Positions 35,145 to 43,201 of a stretch of 64,000 nt of DNA are shown here, one piece after another. The notes under the pieces are model-generated. The model had not been told where the DNA came from, made no database searches, and saw only the letters and a program-made list of their open reading frames with translations. Numbering within the stretch: the stretch's first letter is position 1; every line of letters begins with the position of its first letter. The DNA lies in assembly GCA_040385245.1 (NCBI GenBank), contig JAZKHT010000009.1:71197-135196 (forward strand), read 5' to 3'. Both the position numbers and the translations under genes were made by a program. This DNA comes from JAZKHT01 sp040385245. GTDB lineage: Bacteria; Pseudomonadota; Alphaproteobacteria; Rhodobacterales; Rhodobacteraceae.

Positions 35145-37453
35145 GTCGTCGCCTCCCCTGAGGCGGCGGCACGACGAAGGCGAAGGCCGATCCACCCCCT
35201 GTCACGGCCAACCTTTCCCGGCTGATACCCGCGCTGGCGCAGGGCGTCGCCTAAGGTCTTCCCCGATCCAGGCACGTGACCTCGTGCTTCTGCCCAGGAC
35301 GACCAGCTGCTGAACAGGGCCTGAGCGGTTGCGCGGACACCCTTGTCCTCATCGCACGCCGCATCGATCCACTGCCCAACAAGATCTTCATCGGCAAAGT
35401 AGTCCCGTGCCGCCTTCAGCACGCTTACGGGCGGCTTCAGCCCGCTCTGCCGCCACTCCGCACAGCCATCCAGCATCCAGCCAAGAATGCCGTCGCGTTC
35501 GGCGCTTAGTTTGGCCGAGAGGGACTTATCGCGAGCCTCTGCTGCGAAGGTCACATCGAAGGGTACGACGTGCAGCCGTCGGCGCATGGCTTCTCCAACT
35601 GTGGACAGCGCCGGGCGATGATTGCCCGCAACCAGCAGTTTGAACTGCGGGCGGTACTCGAAATGGTCGCGGTGCATGAAGTTCGCCCGGATCATCTCGC
35701 CACCGGTTACGGTTTTGATGCGCGCCTCAGACCAGGTCCGACCGACCTCGGTCTCCGGCACGACAACCAGCCGCGCAGCACGAAGGCCAGCAAGCTCCGA
35801 GAGATGCCGCCCAGCGTGATTGGCCATGAAAGTATCAAGCGTGGCGGTCGCTGCGTAGTCGCCGAGGACTGCCACGAGGGTCTGGATGAAAACCGACTTT
35901 CCATTCGCTCCCGCACCGTGGAAGAAAGCGAACATCTGCTCTGACGTCGACCCCGTCAGAACGTATCCCGCGAGCCGTTGCAGATACCCGGCAAGTTCGG
36001 CATCGCCGCAAGTGATCTCGTCAACGAACGCGATCCAGCGCGGGCAGCCGTTGCCTAGCGACGCAGTCGTGCTCTGGGTCAGAAACAGGTCGCGATCGTG
36101 CCCTCGTGTCTCGCCGGTTTCGAGATCGATCACGCCGCTGGGCGTGTTTAATAGCATGGGGTGAGTATCCCAAGCCGAGGTAGGCAGGGCGATCGCCGGA
36201 TCGCTGGCCGCGATCCTCAACACCGCGGCGATCGTCTTGTCGCTGGCGGTGCGTCGCGCTTCGTTCGCCTTGTCAGAACCAAGGGCTGCGGCGCGGCAGA
36301 CAAGTCGCACCACCTCCCGAATTGCTCCGGTTTCGTCGGCAGTCCAGGCGCGCCCAGTCCATCTGAACCACGTTCCCCAGACCGACACATAGCGCCAGTC
36401 CAGTCCGTGCTGCGTCACAAACGAGGCAGCAAGCGCATCTTCACTCAGTGGCACAAGCGAGGTGTCCGGCGAGAGTACGGTCCGTTCTGGCATCTGCCCG
36501 TGTTGACGGATGTCACGACGGAGAAGCGCGTCGAACTCAGAACTCAGGCGGCGGTCATCCCAAGGCGGGCAGATCATCGCTGCGTTGTGGTTGCAGACTG
36601 CCTCCCTCGCCTGTTCGATCGTGCAATGCCCTATGCGTACCAGGCGGATCCAATGCCCGATCACCCGGGACAGCGCTTCGAAGCGATTAAGTTCGCCAGC
36701 GCCGCCCGCATGGATGACCTTGGTGGCAAGTTCTTTCGCCGACGGCCCCGGTTTTACTACTCCGGTCGCGATGAGATGGGGTGGCGCAACCAGCCACGGG
36801 AGGGCGGAAACCGCGCGTTCCAGATCATCCAGCGTATAGGTGAGCGGCCGACGCTCAAGCAATCTGACCGGGTTACGGTTGCCGCGCTTGCCGTGGATGG
36901 TGCCAGCGACACGGATGGGCTGATGCAGGCTGTTGAAAGACGTATCGCCATCGACCTTGCGCGCGATCTCCTCTCGCAGTTTCCGGATGCGCTCAAGATC
37001 GGAGCCGCTGGCTGGGACGTCAATCTGCCAGTAAAGGTGCATCTTGGCCTGGCCTTCATCGGTCGTTCCGCCGGACGCCACCTCCATCGTGGGCAGCCCA
37101 AGGTGAGTGACCAAGTGCGCATAGGCTGAAGCGATATCGCCCTTGTCGATGTCGATCAGGAGAACGGCGGTGCTGACGATGTCATCGGCTTTGGCGGAGC
37201 CTGGAGCGGCGACGGTTCCGGGAACGACATAGAGACCACGTGACGTCGCCGCAGCGCGAGGGGCCATGCGCTTGAGGATCTCCGCAACTTTTGTGGTCAG
37301 CGGGAAGTCTGAATGGGGTTTCTGGTACGGGGTGCCGGTTTCTGACAAGGCGCGCAATGGAACGTAACCCTCAAGCGGTCCGAACACGACCTCGACGAAC
37401 GCCTCGATGGCGGCCGCGTCAGGAACGACTTCGGGGGCGCACGGTGCGTTCAT
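35141..37453 (-). CDS. Phage/plasmid primase-helicase (P4 alpha / D5 type)
   Basis: A 770-aa replication protein. The N-terminal RepB/AEP-like primase region contains VLLIDIDKGDIASAYAHL (acidic metal-binding pattern) and HLYWQID. The C-terminal SF3 helicase of the D5/P4 family has Walker A FHGAGANGKSVF (Lys519) and downstream MANHAGRHLSELAGLRAARLV and LLVAGNHRP. It lets the element initiate its own replication. Start ATG 37453 overlaps the HTH gene stop by 4 nt. Confidence 0.85.
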   Translation of the reverse strand: MNAPCAPEVVPDAAAIEAFVEVVFGPLEGYVPLRALSETGTPYQKPHSDFPLTTKVAEILKRMAPRAAATSRGLYVVPGTVAAPGSAKADDIVSTAVLLIDIDKGDIASAYAHLVTHLGLPTMEVASGGTTDEGQAKMHLYWQIDVPASGSDLERIRKLREEIARKVDGDTSFNSLHQPIRVAGTIHGKRGNRNPVRLLERRPLTYTLDDLERAVSALPWLVAPPHLIATGVVKPGPSAKELATKVIHAGGAGELNRFEALSRVIGHWIRLVRIGHCTIEQAREAVCNHNAAMICPPWDDRRLSSEFDALLRRDIRQHGQMPERTVLSPDTSLVPLSEDALAASFVTQHGLDWRYVSVWGTWFRWTGRAWTADETGAIREVVRLVCRAAALGSDKANEARRTASDKTIAAVLRIAASDPAIALPTSAWDTHPMLLNTPSGVIDLETGETRGHDRDLFLTQSTTASLGNGCPRWIAFVDEITCGDAELAGYLQRLAGYVLTGSTSEQMFAFFHGAGANGKSVFIQTLVAVLGDYAATATLDTFMANHAGRHLSELAGLRAARLVVVPETEVGRTWSEARIKTVTGGEMIRANFMHRDHFEYRPQFKLLVAGNHRPALSTVGEAMRRRLHVVPFDVTFAAEARDKSLSAKLSAERDGILGWMLDGCAEWRQSGLKPPVSVLKAARDYFADEDLVGQWIDAACDEDKGVRATAQALFSSWSSWAEARGHVPGSGKTLGDALRQRGYQPGKVGRDRGWIGLRLRRAAASGEATT

Positions 37454-37662
37454 TGGTCGACCTCGACGCCAATTTGCTCGCGGCGCTCGAAACGCAGCAC
37501 GTCTTCAATGCGGTAGAACGTGCTCCTGCCCGCATTGAACCAAGCCGGCCCGTATCCTAGTGCACGCCAACGCTGCAGGGTGCGCACCGACTTTCCCCAG
37601 CGCGTCGCCAAGTTGCGGGTGGTCAGCAGGCAGGGTTCGTTGTCGAATGCGTCTCGCATCAT
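37450..37662 (-). CDS. AlpA/excisionase-like HTH protein
   Basis: A 70-aa MerR/AlpA-type winged helix: LLTTRNLATRWGKSVRTLQRWRALGYGPAWFNAGRSTFYRIEDVLRFERR. This layout is typical of excisionases and small activators of P4-like elements. ATG 37662 or 37659 starts the domain; longer upstream frames overlap the divergent gene. First gene of the minus-strand replication/recombination operon, so it probably regulates it and may bind the palindromes at 37734-37813. Confidence 0.78.
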   Translation of the reverse strand: MMRDAFDNEPCLLTTRNLATRWGKSVRTLQRWRALGYGPAWFNAGRSTFYRIEDVLRFERREQIGVEVDQ

Positions 37663-37733
37663 GGTATGGATATTCCGGTGCTGATGTGGCCGCTGATGGC
37701 CTATGGTGGCACCGAATGGCGGGCTTGCAAAAA

Positions 37734-37813
37734 CTGGCCAGCGTCGTGCAAGTTTAATCTGGGCAGGTTTTGCAACGTCCTGAAAGAATGGGGTTTCCTG
37801 AAAACCTGGCCAG
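37734..37813. promoter_or_regulatory. Two CTGGCCAG palindromes in the divergent promoter region
   Basis: CTGGCCAG, an 8-bp perfect palindrome, occurs at 37734-37741 and 37806-37813. Each is embedded in a similar context (an A-run before, GCG after), and they are 72 bp apart. They sit between the HTH operon and the 231-aa gene, as expected for operators controlling both directions. Confidence 0.45.
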
Positions 37814-37837
37814 CGCATCGCGTGGAGTGGACAATTA

Positions 37838-38533
37838 ATGGCTGAGAAACCTGATCGGTCTGGAGGCGGATCACTCGGAAGCCCCACGTTGCGAGATCGG
37901 TCGCTTAATCCTTACTGGGAGAAACTTGACCCCAAAGAGGGTCTGCCGACTTGGGAGGCGCTTTACCATTTTGTGGATCGAGAAAAGGCTGTGGCGCTGT
38001 ATCGCTTCGCTGCAGGAAACCCTGAGGCCAACTGCACCAATAGACCAACCAAACCTGTGACCTTCCGGATCAAAGGCGGCACCCGCAGCGTCCACGAGGT
38101 CATTGACCAGTTGGTGCAGAAGCTGAGGACCGGAGAGTTGCGAGCGCGTGGTTTCGTCAGCCATGCAGCGATCGACGCTCCGCGACAGGACATCCACAGG
38201 GATCGTTGGGGTGATCTGGAATTGGACGCGCGTGCATCGCGCGCGTCCGGGCCTGGTTTTGTTATCTCCCAGATTCTTGTCTTCGCCGCAGAACCATCTC
38301 AAGCCGAGGGTTGGTCCGCGAAGAAGCAGTATTCATCCGTTGCGCTGCGTGCGTGGTACATCGGTCGACTGGAGAGGCTTCTGGCTGCGGACGAAAAGTC
38401 CACAAGGGACGAGGACTATCTTGCCGCAAATGCAGACTTCGCCGGACGTGTTCCTAAGCGTCCACTTGGGGAATTAAGGAAGGAACTTGCGCCCGCCAGT
38501 TGGACGCAGGGTGGGCGTCCGAAGAAGACCTAG
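37838..38533 (+). CDS. Orphan 231-aa protein, no recognised domain
   Basis: A soluble, charged 231-aa protein. It starts MAEKPDRSGGGSLGSPTLRDRSLNPYW and ends GRPKKT. There are no membrane helices or signal peptide. A PTWEALYHFVDREKAVALYRFAAGN stretch and a helical C-terminus with LERLLAADEK are visible. Divergent from the HTH gene across the CTGGCCAG palindromes. The basic GRPKKT tail resembles a DNA-contacting AT-hook-like end. Function unknown. Confidence 0.6.
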   Translation: MAEKPDRSGGGSLGSPTLRDRSLNPYWEKLDPKEGLPTWEALYHFVDREKAVALYRFAAGNPEANCTNRPTKPVTFRIKGGTRSVHEVIDQLVQKLRTGELRARGFVSHAAIDAPRQDIHRDRWGDLELDARASRASGPGFVISQILVFAAEPSQAEGWSAKKQYSSVALRAWYIGRLERLLAADEKSTRDEDYLAANADFAGRVPKRPLGELRKELAPASWTQGGRPKKT

Positions 38534-38813
38534 GGTCGCAGGGGCGAGGTCTCGCGTTTTGTACCGCTGCTGCCCTTGCAAACAAGCCCATCCTCAAGGC
38601 GCATGTACTCTTTGATTGGTAGGACGGTGCCTTCTTAGCCAACCGCCTCGGATGCGCCAGCTGTATGGCTGGCAAGTAGCCGCCACATAATTTCCCATAA
38701 AATCACTATGCTAGCTGCTTCACCTCACGATGAGCCAGAACTCGCCTAAGCCATTGAATCTCTTCGTAATCAATGCTAAGTTCTTGTTCACCACATCGGG
38801 GAGAGGAAACGTT

Positions 38814-38990
38814 ATGAGAGAAGATCCGCTATTGCCGCTTGTTGAGCGGATTCGCGACTATCAAATGTCTCCTCACGAAGTGCAGGAGCAGCGGATTGCC
38901 TTTGCGTATGGAAACGCTCCTACGGATGACAACAGCACCAAGGAACAAGTTCGCGAGGCGCTTCAGTCTGCAACCGCGCCCGCCGCCTAG
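38814..38990 (+). CDS. Small 58-aa protein upstream of Fic (candidate antitoxin)
   Basis: A 58-aa acidic protein with a good ribosome-binding site (GGAGAGGAAACG before ATG). The core is VQEQRIAFAYGNAPTDDNSTKEQVREAL, a short helical pattern. Its size and place directly before a Fic gene match class-I Fic toxin-antitoxin pairs such as VbhA/VbhT. The canonical inhibitory (S/T)xxxE(G/N) motif is not clearly present, so the antitoxin role rests on context. The ATG at 38730 was rejected for lack of a ribosome-binding site. Confidence 0.55.
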   Translation: MREDPLLPLVERIRDYQMSPHEVQEQRIAFAYGNAPTDDNSTKEQVREALQSATAPAA

Positions 38991-39012
38991 ACTCAACACC
39001 ACAGTTTGCTTA

Positions 39013-39044
39013 ATGTCCCCCACAACGGTTCGGGGACATTTTTT
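39013..39044 (+). terminator. Terminator/attenuator hairpin ending at the fic start codon
   Basis: ATGTCCCC (39013-39020) pairs perfectly with GGGGACAT (39032-39039), loop 11 nt, followed by TTTTTT (39039-39044). The next base starts ATG (39045) of fic. The only good Shine-Dalgarno for that ATG (GGGGA, 39032-39036) is inside the 3' arm of the stem. Confidence 0.7.
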
Positions 39045-39653
39045 ATGCTAGCATATCTGCAGGATGGCCATCACTTGGAAAGTTGGCTCGGCCACCGCAA
39101 TAGAGCTCGGCAATATGATTTTATGAATACAGCATTCATTCTCTGGCAGGATCAAGGCAGGCCGAGTGTTTCTATGCCGTTCATTTCAGAACTAAACTTC
39201 TATGCAGCGCATCACTTATCCCTTGCTCCTGGGATCTATCGAAATCAGATCAGCTACAACGTGAAAGTGGGAAAGCACATTCCGCCAGAACATGACGACG
39301 TCCCGCGCCATATGGCCGACTTCATGGCGAAGCTATCCGAGCTATACCGGACGTCGTTGCCAATCACGCTTGCTGCCTATGCCCTCTGGCGGCTCAACTG
39401 GATACACCCATTTCCTCAGGGAAACGGCAGAACTTCACGGGCGCTTTGCTATTTCTTGCTTTGCCAGAGATATGACAAATGGTTCCCGGGAAAGCCGCTT
39501 GTTGAGCTCATCCGCGACAACCGCCAAGAGTACTGTGACCTTCTGACCGAGGCCGACGGCACTTTAACTTCCGAGGGGATGGCGGACCTTCAGAAGATCG
39601 AAGCCTTTTTAGTGAGGCTTATGCAGGTCCAAATAGCAAGTGTGCAGCCCTGA
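39045..39653 (+). CDS. Fic-family protein (AMPylase/Doc-like) with variant motif
   Basis: A 202-aa single-domain Fic protein. The core motif HPFPQGNGRTSR spans residues 121-132: catalytic His121 and the phosphate-binding GNGR are intact, but the metal-coordinating Asp/Glu position is Gln125. The flap region (GIYRNQISYNVKVGKHIPP) is present. Fic enzymes usually transfer AMP, UMP or phosphate groups onto proteins. Start ATG 39045 follows a terminator-like hairpin; TTG 39006 (reading through it) or ATG 39123 are alternatives. The 58-aa gene just upstream may encode its antitoxin. Confidence 0.8.
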   Translation: MLAYLQDGHHLESWLGHRNRARQYDFMNTAFILWQDQGRPSVSMPFISELNFYAAHHLSLAPGIYRNQISYNVKVGKHIPPEHDDVPRHMADFMAKLSELYRTSLPITLAAYALWRLNWIHPFPQGNGRTSRALCYFLLCQRYDKWFPGKPLVELIRDNRQEYCDLLTEADGTLTSEGMADLQKIEAFLVRLMQVQIASVQP

Positions 39654-39818
39654 CTTCACAACCGCCATACTTACCGCTGCGCGTAGTCCAAATCGCGCCA
39701 GTCTCCTCATCTTCCTGTCCCGCCTCATTCGCCTCAGACTCTCATGCCTCGTCAGAGCCCAAGTGCGATTTGAACGGGTGTGCGGAGTCCGCTCGCCACC
39801 GGACCTACAGACGGCCCC

Positions 39819-39915
39819 TGAGACAGATGGGACAGATGAGACAGATCAAATCATTAAGTTCTTCCCGTGCGCGCGTGTGGGGGAAATAGCATTTTGACCT
39901 GTCCCATCCGTCCCA
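39819..39915. repeat. Iteron-like GACAGAT repeats with inverted copies
   Basis: GACAGAT occurs three times in a row with 2-nt spacers (39822-39846). GATGGGACAG (39826-39835) has a perfect inverted copy CTGTCCCATC at 39899-39908, and a further CGTCCCAC follows. The pattern suits a replication-origin or regulator array for the element's primase. Confidence 0.45.
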
Positions 39916-40026
39916 CCCCGGCCGACTGACCACTGACTTCCAGACCGACTCGTTCTCTCGTTCGATGCAGCGGCCGCTGCGGCGGTGTCAGCCTGTGTCG
40001 CCCGGCGTCGCGCTCCGTCGTTATTT

Positions 40027-40039
40027 GTTATTTAATAAC
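40027..40039. promoter_or_regulatory. AT-rich palindrome upstream of the methylase gene
   Basis: GTTATT-T-AATAAC is a perfect 6-bp inverted repeat in an AT-rich patch, 70-83 nt before ATG 40110. It could be a repressor operator or promoter element. Confidence 0.35.
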
Positions 40040-40109
40040 ATAATTCCAAAGACTTAGATCTGTGCTATCATGCAGGAGCGAAAGAACTCGGCGACAGCAT
40101 GAGGCAGCC

Positions 40110-41417
40110 ATGGAAAAATCGCCCCCATCTATTCAAGCTCCACCCGCAGTTGCGGCCGGCAATTCTCTGAGCGTCACCTACCGCCCGCTCGGCGACTTGA
40201 TCCCCTATGCTCGCAACGCTCGCACCCACAGCGAGGCGCAGGTTGCACTGATCGCTGGCTCCATCCGGGAGTACGGCTTCACCAACCCGGTGCTGGTCGA
40301 CGGCGCGAACGGCATCATCGCGGGCCACGGCCGGGTGATGGCGGCCGCCAAGCTGGGCCTCGCCTCGGTGCCGGTGATCGAGTTGTCGCATCTGACGGAG
40401 GCGCAGAAGCGAGCCTACATTCTGGCCGATAACAAGCTGTCCGAGCGGGCGGGCTGGGACAGAGACCTTCTGGCCCTTGAACTGGGCGACCTGCGCGATC
40501 TGGAACTGGACCTGACGAGCCTTGGCTTCGATGCACACGAACTGGACGCGCTGCTGCACGCCGGAGAAGCGGACCCGCGCGAAGACGAAGTGCCGCCGGT
40601 ACCAGCGGTCCCCGTCTCTCGACCAGGCGATCTCTGGATCCTCGGCAACCACCGCCTGATCTGCGGCGATGCGACAGATGCGGCCACTGTCGCGCGCGTG
40701 CTGAATGGAGTGACCCCGCATCTCATGGCAACGGATCCGCCCTATGGCGTCGCGTACGATCCTGCCTGGCGCAACGACGTTGGCGCGGCGAAAACCAAGC
40801 GGGTCGGCAAGGTGCTAAATGACCACCGAGCGGATTGGCGTGAGGCCTGGGCCCTCTTTCCGGGCGACGTGGTCTATGTCTGGCACGGAGCACTGCACGC
40901 GAGCACGGTTGCCGAGAGTCTGACCGCTGCCGGCTTTGCCATCCGCAGCCAGATCATCTGGGCCAAGGAGCGCCTCGTACTCTCGCGTGGCGACTACCAC
41001 TGGCAGCACGAGCCCTGTTGGTATGCCGTCCGAACCTCCGGCAAAGGCCATTGGACCGGGGACCGCAAGCAGACGACGATCTGGAACATTCCGAGCCGCG
41101 ATCAGGACGTGGCCACGGTGCATGGCACGCAGAAGCCCGTCGAATGCATGCGACGGCCGATGCTGAACAACTCCTCGCCCGGCCAGGCAGTCTATGAACC
41201 CTTCTCCGGCTCTGGGACCTCGATCATCGCCGCCGAGACCTGCGGTCGGCATTGCCTCGCGGTGGAGTTGGACGCAGCCTATGTCGATGTGGCCGTACAG
41301 CGCTGGCAGGTCTTCACGGGCAAAGCGGCAATGCTGGATGGCGACGGTCGCAGCTTCAGAGAGGTGGCCCAGGAACGCACGTCGGCCGACATTGCAGTTG
41401 AACGGGAGGCCGGCTGA
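40110..41417 (+). CDS. ParB-like nuclease domain fused to DNA methyltransferase (phage type)
   Basis: A 435-aa protein. The N-terminal ParB/RepB-like domain (residues ~24-110) has LIPYARNARTHSEAQ and IIAGHGRVMAAAKLG. The C-terminal methyltransferase has catalytic motif DPPYG (209-213) and SAM motif EPFSGSGTSIIAAE. This fusion is common in prophages and phage-like islands next to terminase genes, where it may protect phage DNA from restriction. Start ATG 40110 was chosen over an upstream frame with no similarity. It overlaps the terminase small subunit gene (TGATG). Confidence 0.85.
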   Translation: MEKSPPSIQAPPAVAAGNSLSVTYRPLGDLIPYARNARTHSEAQVALIAGSIREYGFTNPVLVDGANGIIAGHGRVMAAAKLGLASVPVIELSHLTEAQKRAYILADNKLSERAGWDRDLLALELGDLRDLELDLTSLGFDAHELDALLHAGEADPREDEVPPVPAVPVSRPGDLWILGNHRLICGDATDAATVARVLNGVTPHLMATDPPYGVAYDPAWRNDVGAAKTKRVGKVLNDHRADWREAWALFPGDVVYVWHGALHASTVAESLTAAGFAIRSQIIWAKERLVLSRGDYHWQHEPCWYAVRTSGKGHWTGDRKQTTIWNIPSRDQDVATVHGTQKPVECMRRPMLNNSSPGQAVYEPFSGSGTSIIAAETCGRHCLAVELDAAYVDVAVQRWQVFTGKAAMLDGDGRSFREVAQERTSADIAVEREAG

Positions 41418-41761
41418 TGGGACGCAAGCCAGTGACGCTCACGCCGACGCAGCGCGAGGAAATCGAAACGCTCGGGGCCCTCCTCAGCCAGGACCAGATC
41501 GCCGATTATCTCGGCATCGCCCGCAATACGTTCCGCGCCATCTGTGAGCGCGACGAGGATGTTCTCGCGCGCTATAAAAGGGGCAAGGCAAAGGCGATCG
41601 CGCATGTCGCCAAGGGGCTGCTGCAGAAGGCGCGCAGCGGCGATACCGTCTCTTCGATCTTCTATCTGAAAACGCAGGCGGGTTGGCGCGAGACCGACCG
41701 GCTCGAGCATGCCGGTGGGTTGACGATCAATGTCATTGAACAGTTCGACAATCCCGCATGA
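41417..41761 (+). CDS. Terminase small subunit-like protein
   Basis: A 114-aa protein with an HTH (LLSQDQIADYLGIARNTFRAICERDEDVLARYKRG) followed by helices (AIAHVAKGLLQKARSGDTVSSIFYLKTQAGWRET). This is the usual layout of phage TerS-like DNA-recognition proteins (the SIFYLKTQAGWRE block is characteristic). It lies between the methylase and TerL with overlaps on both sides. Confidence 0.78.
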   Translation: MGRKPVTLTPTQREEIETLGALLSQDQIADYLGIARNTFRAICERDEDVLARYKRGKAKAIAHVAKGLLQKARSGDTVSSIFYLKTQAGWRETDRLEHAGGLTINVIEQFDNPA

Positions 41762-43079
41762 CTGGGCGCCACGCCTGCACCAGCGCAATCTCTATCAGTG
41801 CTTCGGGCATGGGAAGCTGTTCCAGCGTGGCTGCGCGGTCTGGCATCGCCGAGCCGGCAAGGACAGCTGTGCGCTGAACCTGACCGCACGGGACATGTTC
41901 AAGCGCGTGGGTTCCTACTGGCATCTCTTTCCCGAGCAAACCCAGGCGCGTCGCGCGATCTGGAACGGGATCGACATCCAAGGGCGGCGGATCATCGACC
42001 AGTTTCTGCCGCCCGCCGTTCGGGCCAGGACCAACGCGCAGGAGATGCTCATCGAGACCCGCAATGGCTCGATCTGGCAAATGGCCGGTTCGGACAACTT
42101 CGACAGCCTAGTCGGGTCAAACCCGCTTGGTGTGGTGTTCTCTGAGTGGTCGCTGGCTCAACCTGATGCTTGGGATTACATTCGTCCAATCCTGGTGGAG
42201 AATAATGGCTGGGCACTCTTCATCTTTACCCCGCGCGGCCGCAATCACGGCTACCGCACCTACATGAACGCGCTCAATTCTGACACTTGGTTCTGCGAGC
42301 GGCTGACCGTCGATGACACAGGGCTGATCCCATCGGACCGGATCGCCATGGAGCGCGAGTCCGGGATGAGCGATGCCAAGATACGGCAGGAGTTCTATTG
42401 CAGCTTCGAGGCGGAGGACGACAACCAACTGATCCCTCACGACCTTGTGGCGGCCGCAGCTGCAAGGAATGTCAGCGCACAAGACTGGGGGGAGAAAATC
42501 ATCGGAGTGGATGTCGCGCGCTTTGGCGACGACAAGTCGGTGATCTACTTCCGACAGGGCAGAAACGGCCGTCCGATCCCGTTTGAACGCTACAGCGGCT
42601 GGGGCACGATGCAGCTTGCGGCGCGTGTGGCAGACTGGATCACGCGTTGGAATGCGGATGCGGTCTTTGTCGATGAGGGCGGTGTCGGGGGTGGTGTGGT
42701 TGACCGTCTGCATCAACTCGGCTTCCGAATGGTTCAGGGCGTCAACTTTGGCGGCCGGTCGGATTGGGGCAGAACCGGAGAGAAGGCCTCGAACAAGCGC
42801 AGCGAGATGTGGCTTTCGGCAAGGGAATGGCTGAAGGGAGGGTCGCTGCCCGACGATCCACTGTTTGCCGCAGAACTCACGGCGCCGAGTTACACCTATG
42901 ACGCAAACAGCCAGATTGTCCTGGAGCGCAAGGACGCCATGAAGAAGCGCGGCATCCCGAGCCCGGACATTGCTGATGCGTTCGTACTTACCTTTGCCTA
43001 CCCCGTTCGGCCGAGCGAGGATGAGGATCACGACGACACGTTCTCTTCGATCGGACGCAATGTTGTCTGCGGCTATTGA
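41730..43079 (+). CDS. Terminase large subunit-like protein
   Basis: A 449-aa packaging ATPase/nuclease. A degenerate Walker A (WHRRAGKDSC) and VVFSEWSL (Walker-B-like) precede the RNase H-like nuclease with IIGVDVARFGDDKSVI, VFVDEGGVGGGVVDRL and the C-terminal DIADAFVLTF. Length is normal. It overlaps TerS by 32 nt. No portal, capsid or tail gene follows; the next gene is a resolvase. Confidence 0.85.
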   Translation: MSLNSSTIPHDWAPRLHQRNLYQCFGHGKLFQRGCAVWHRRAGKDSCALNLTARDMFKRVGSYWHLFPEQTQARRAIWNGIDIQGRRIIDQFLPPAVRARTNAQEMLIETRNGSIWQMAGSDNFDSLVGSNPLGVVFSEWSLAQPDAWDYIRPILVENNGWALFIFTPRGRNHGYRTYMNALNSDTWFCERLTVDDTGLIPSDRIAMERESGMSDAKIRQEFYCSFEAEDDNQLIPHDLVAAAAARNVSAQDWGEKIIGVDVARFGDDKSVIYFRQGRNGRPIPFERYSGWGTMQLAARVADWITRWNADAVFVDEGGVGGGVVDRLHQLGFRMVQGVNFGGRSDWGRTGEKASNKRSEMWLSAREWLKGGSLPDDPLFAAELTAPSYTYDANSQIVLERKDAMKKRGIPSPDIADAFVLTFAYPVRPSEDEDHDDTFSSIGRNVVCGY

Positions 43080-43152
43080 AGCCAGCCGGAGATATGAGAA
43101 AGACATCCTAACCATATGCTATCAAACGACTTTCTATCCATGCGTATGGAGC

Positions 43153-43190
43153 GTACACAACTGCGCAACGAACGTTAGGCAGGTGTGTAC
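43153..43190. promoter_or_regulatory. Inverted repeat upstream of the resolvase (candidate res site)
   Basis: GTACACA-a-CTGC (43153-43164) and GCAG-g-TGTGTAC (43179-43190) are inverted with a single mismatched pair, separated by 14 nt. The site ends 12 nt before the resolvase start, as expected for a resolvase binding site that is both substrate and operator. Confidence 0.5.
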
Positions 43191-43201
43191 AGGGGGCGGA
43201 T

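Larger units (their letters stand above)
39654..40109. other. 456-nt gap before the phage-type genes, repeat-bearing
   Basis: No convincing gene. It contains the GACAGAT repeats and inverted repeat listed next, an AT-rich stretch with a perfect palindrome near 40027, and the leader of the ParB-methylase gene. Confidence 0.5.

Noticed and set aside
38544..38560. GCGA-GGTC-TCGC followed by GTTTT as a terminator for the 231-aa gene
   Set aside because: The stem is only four base pairs, too weak to list as a terminator.
39640..39897. Possible small ORF after fic
   Set aside because: No ribosome-binding site, no recognisable domain, and it crosses the GACAGAT repeat array.
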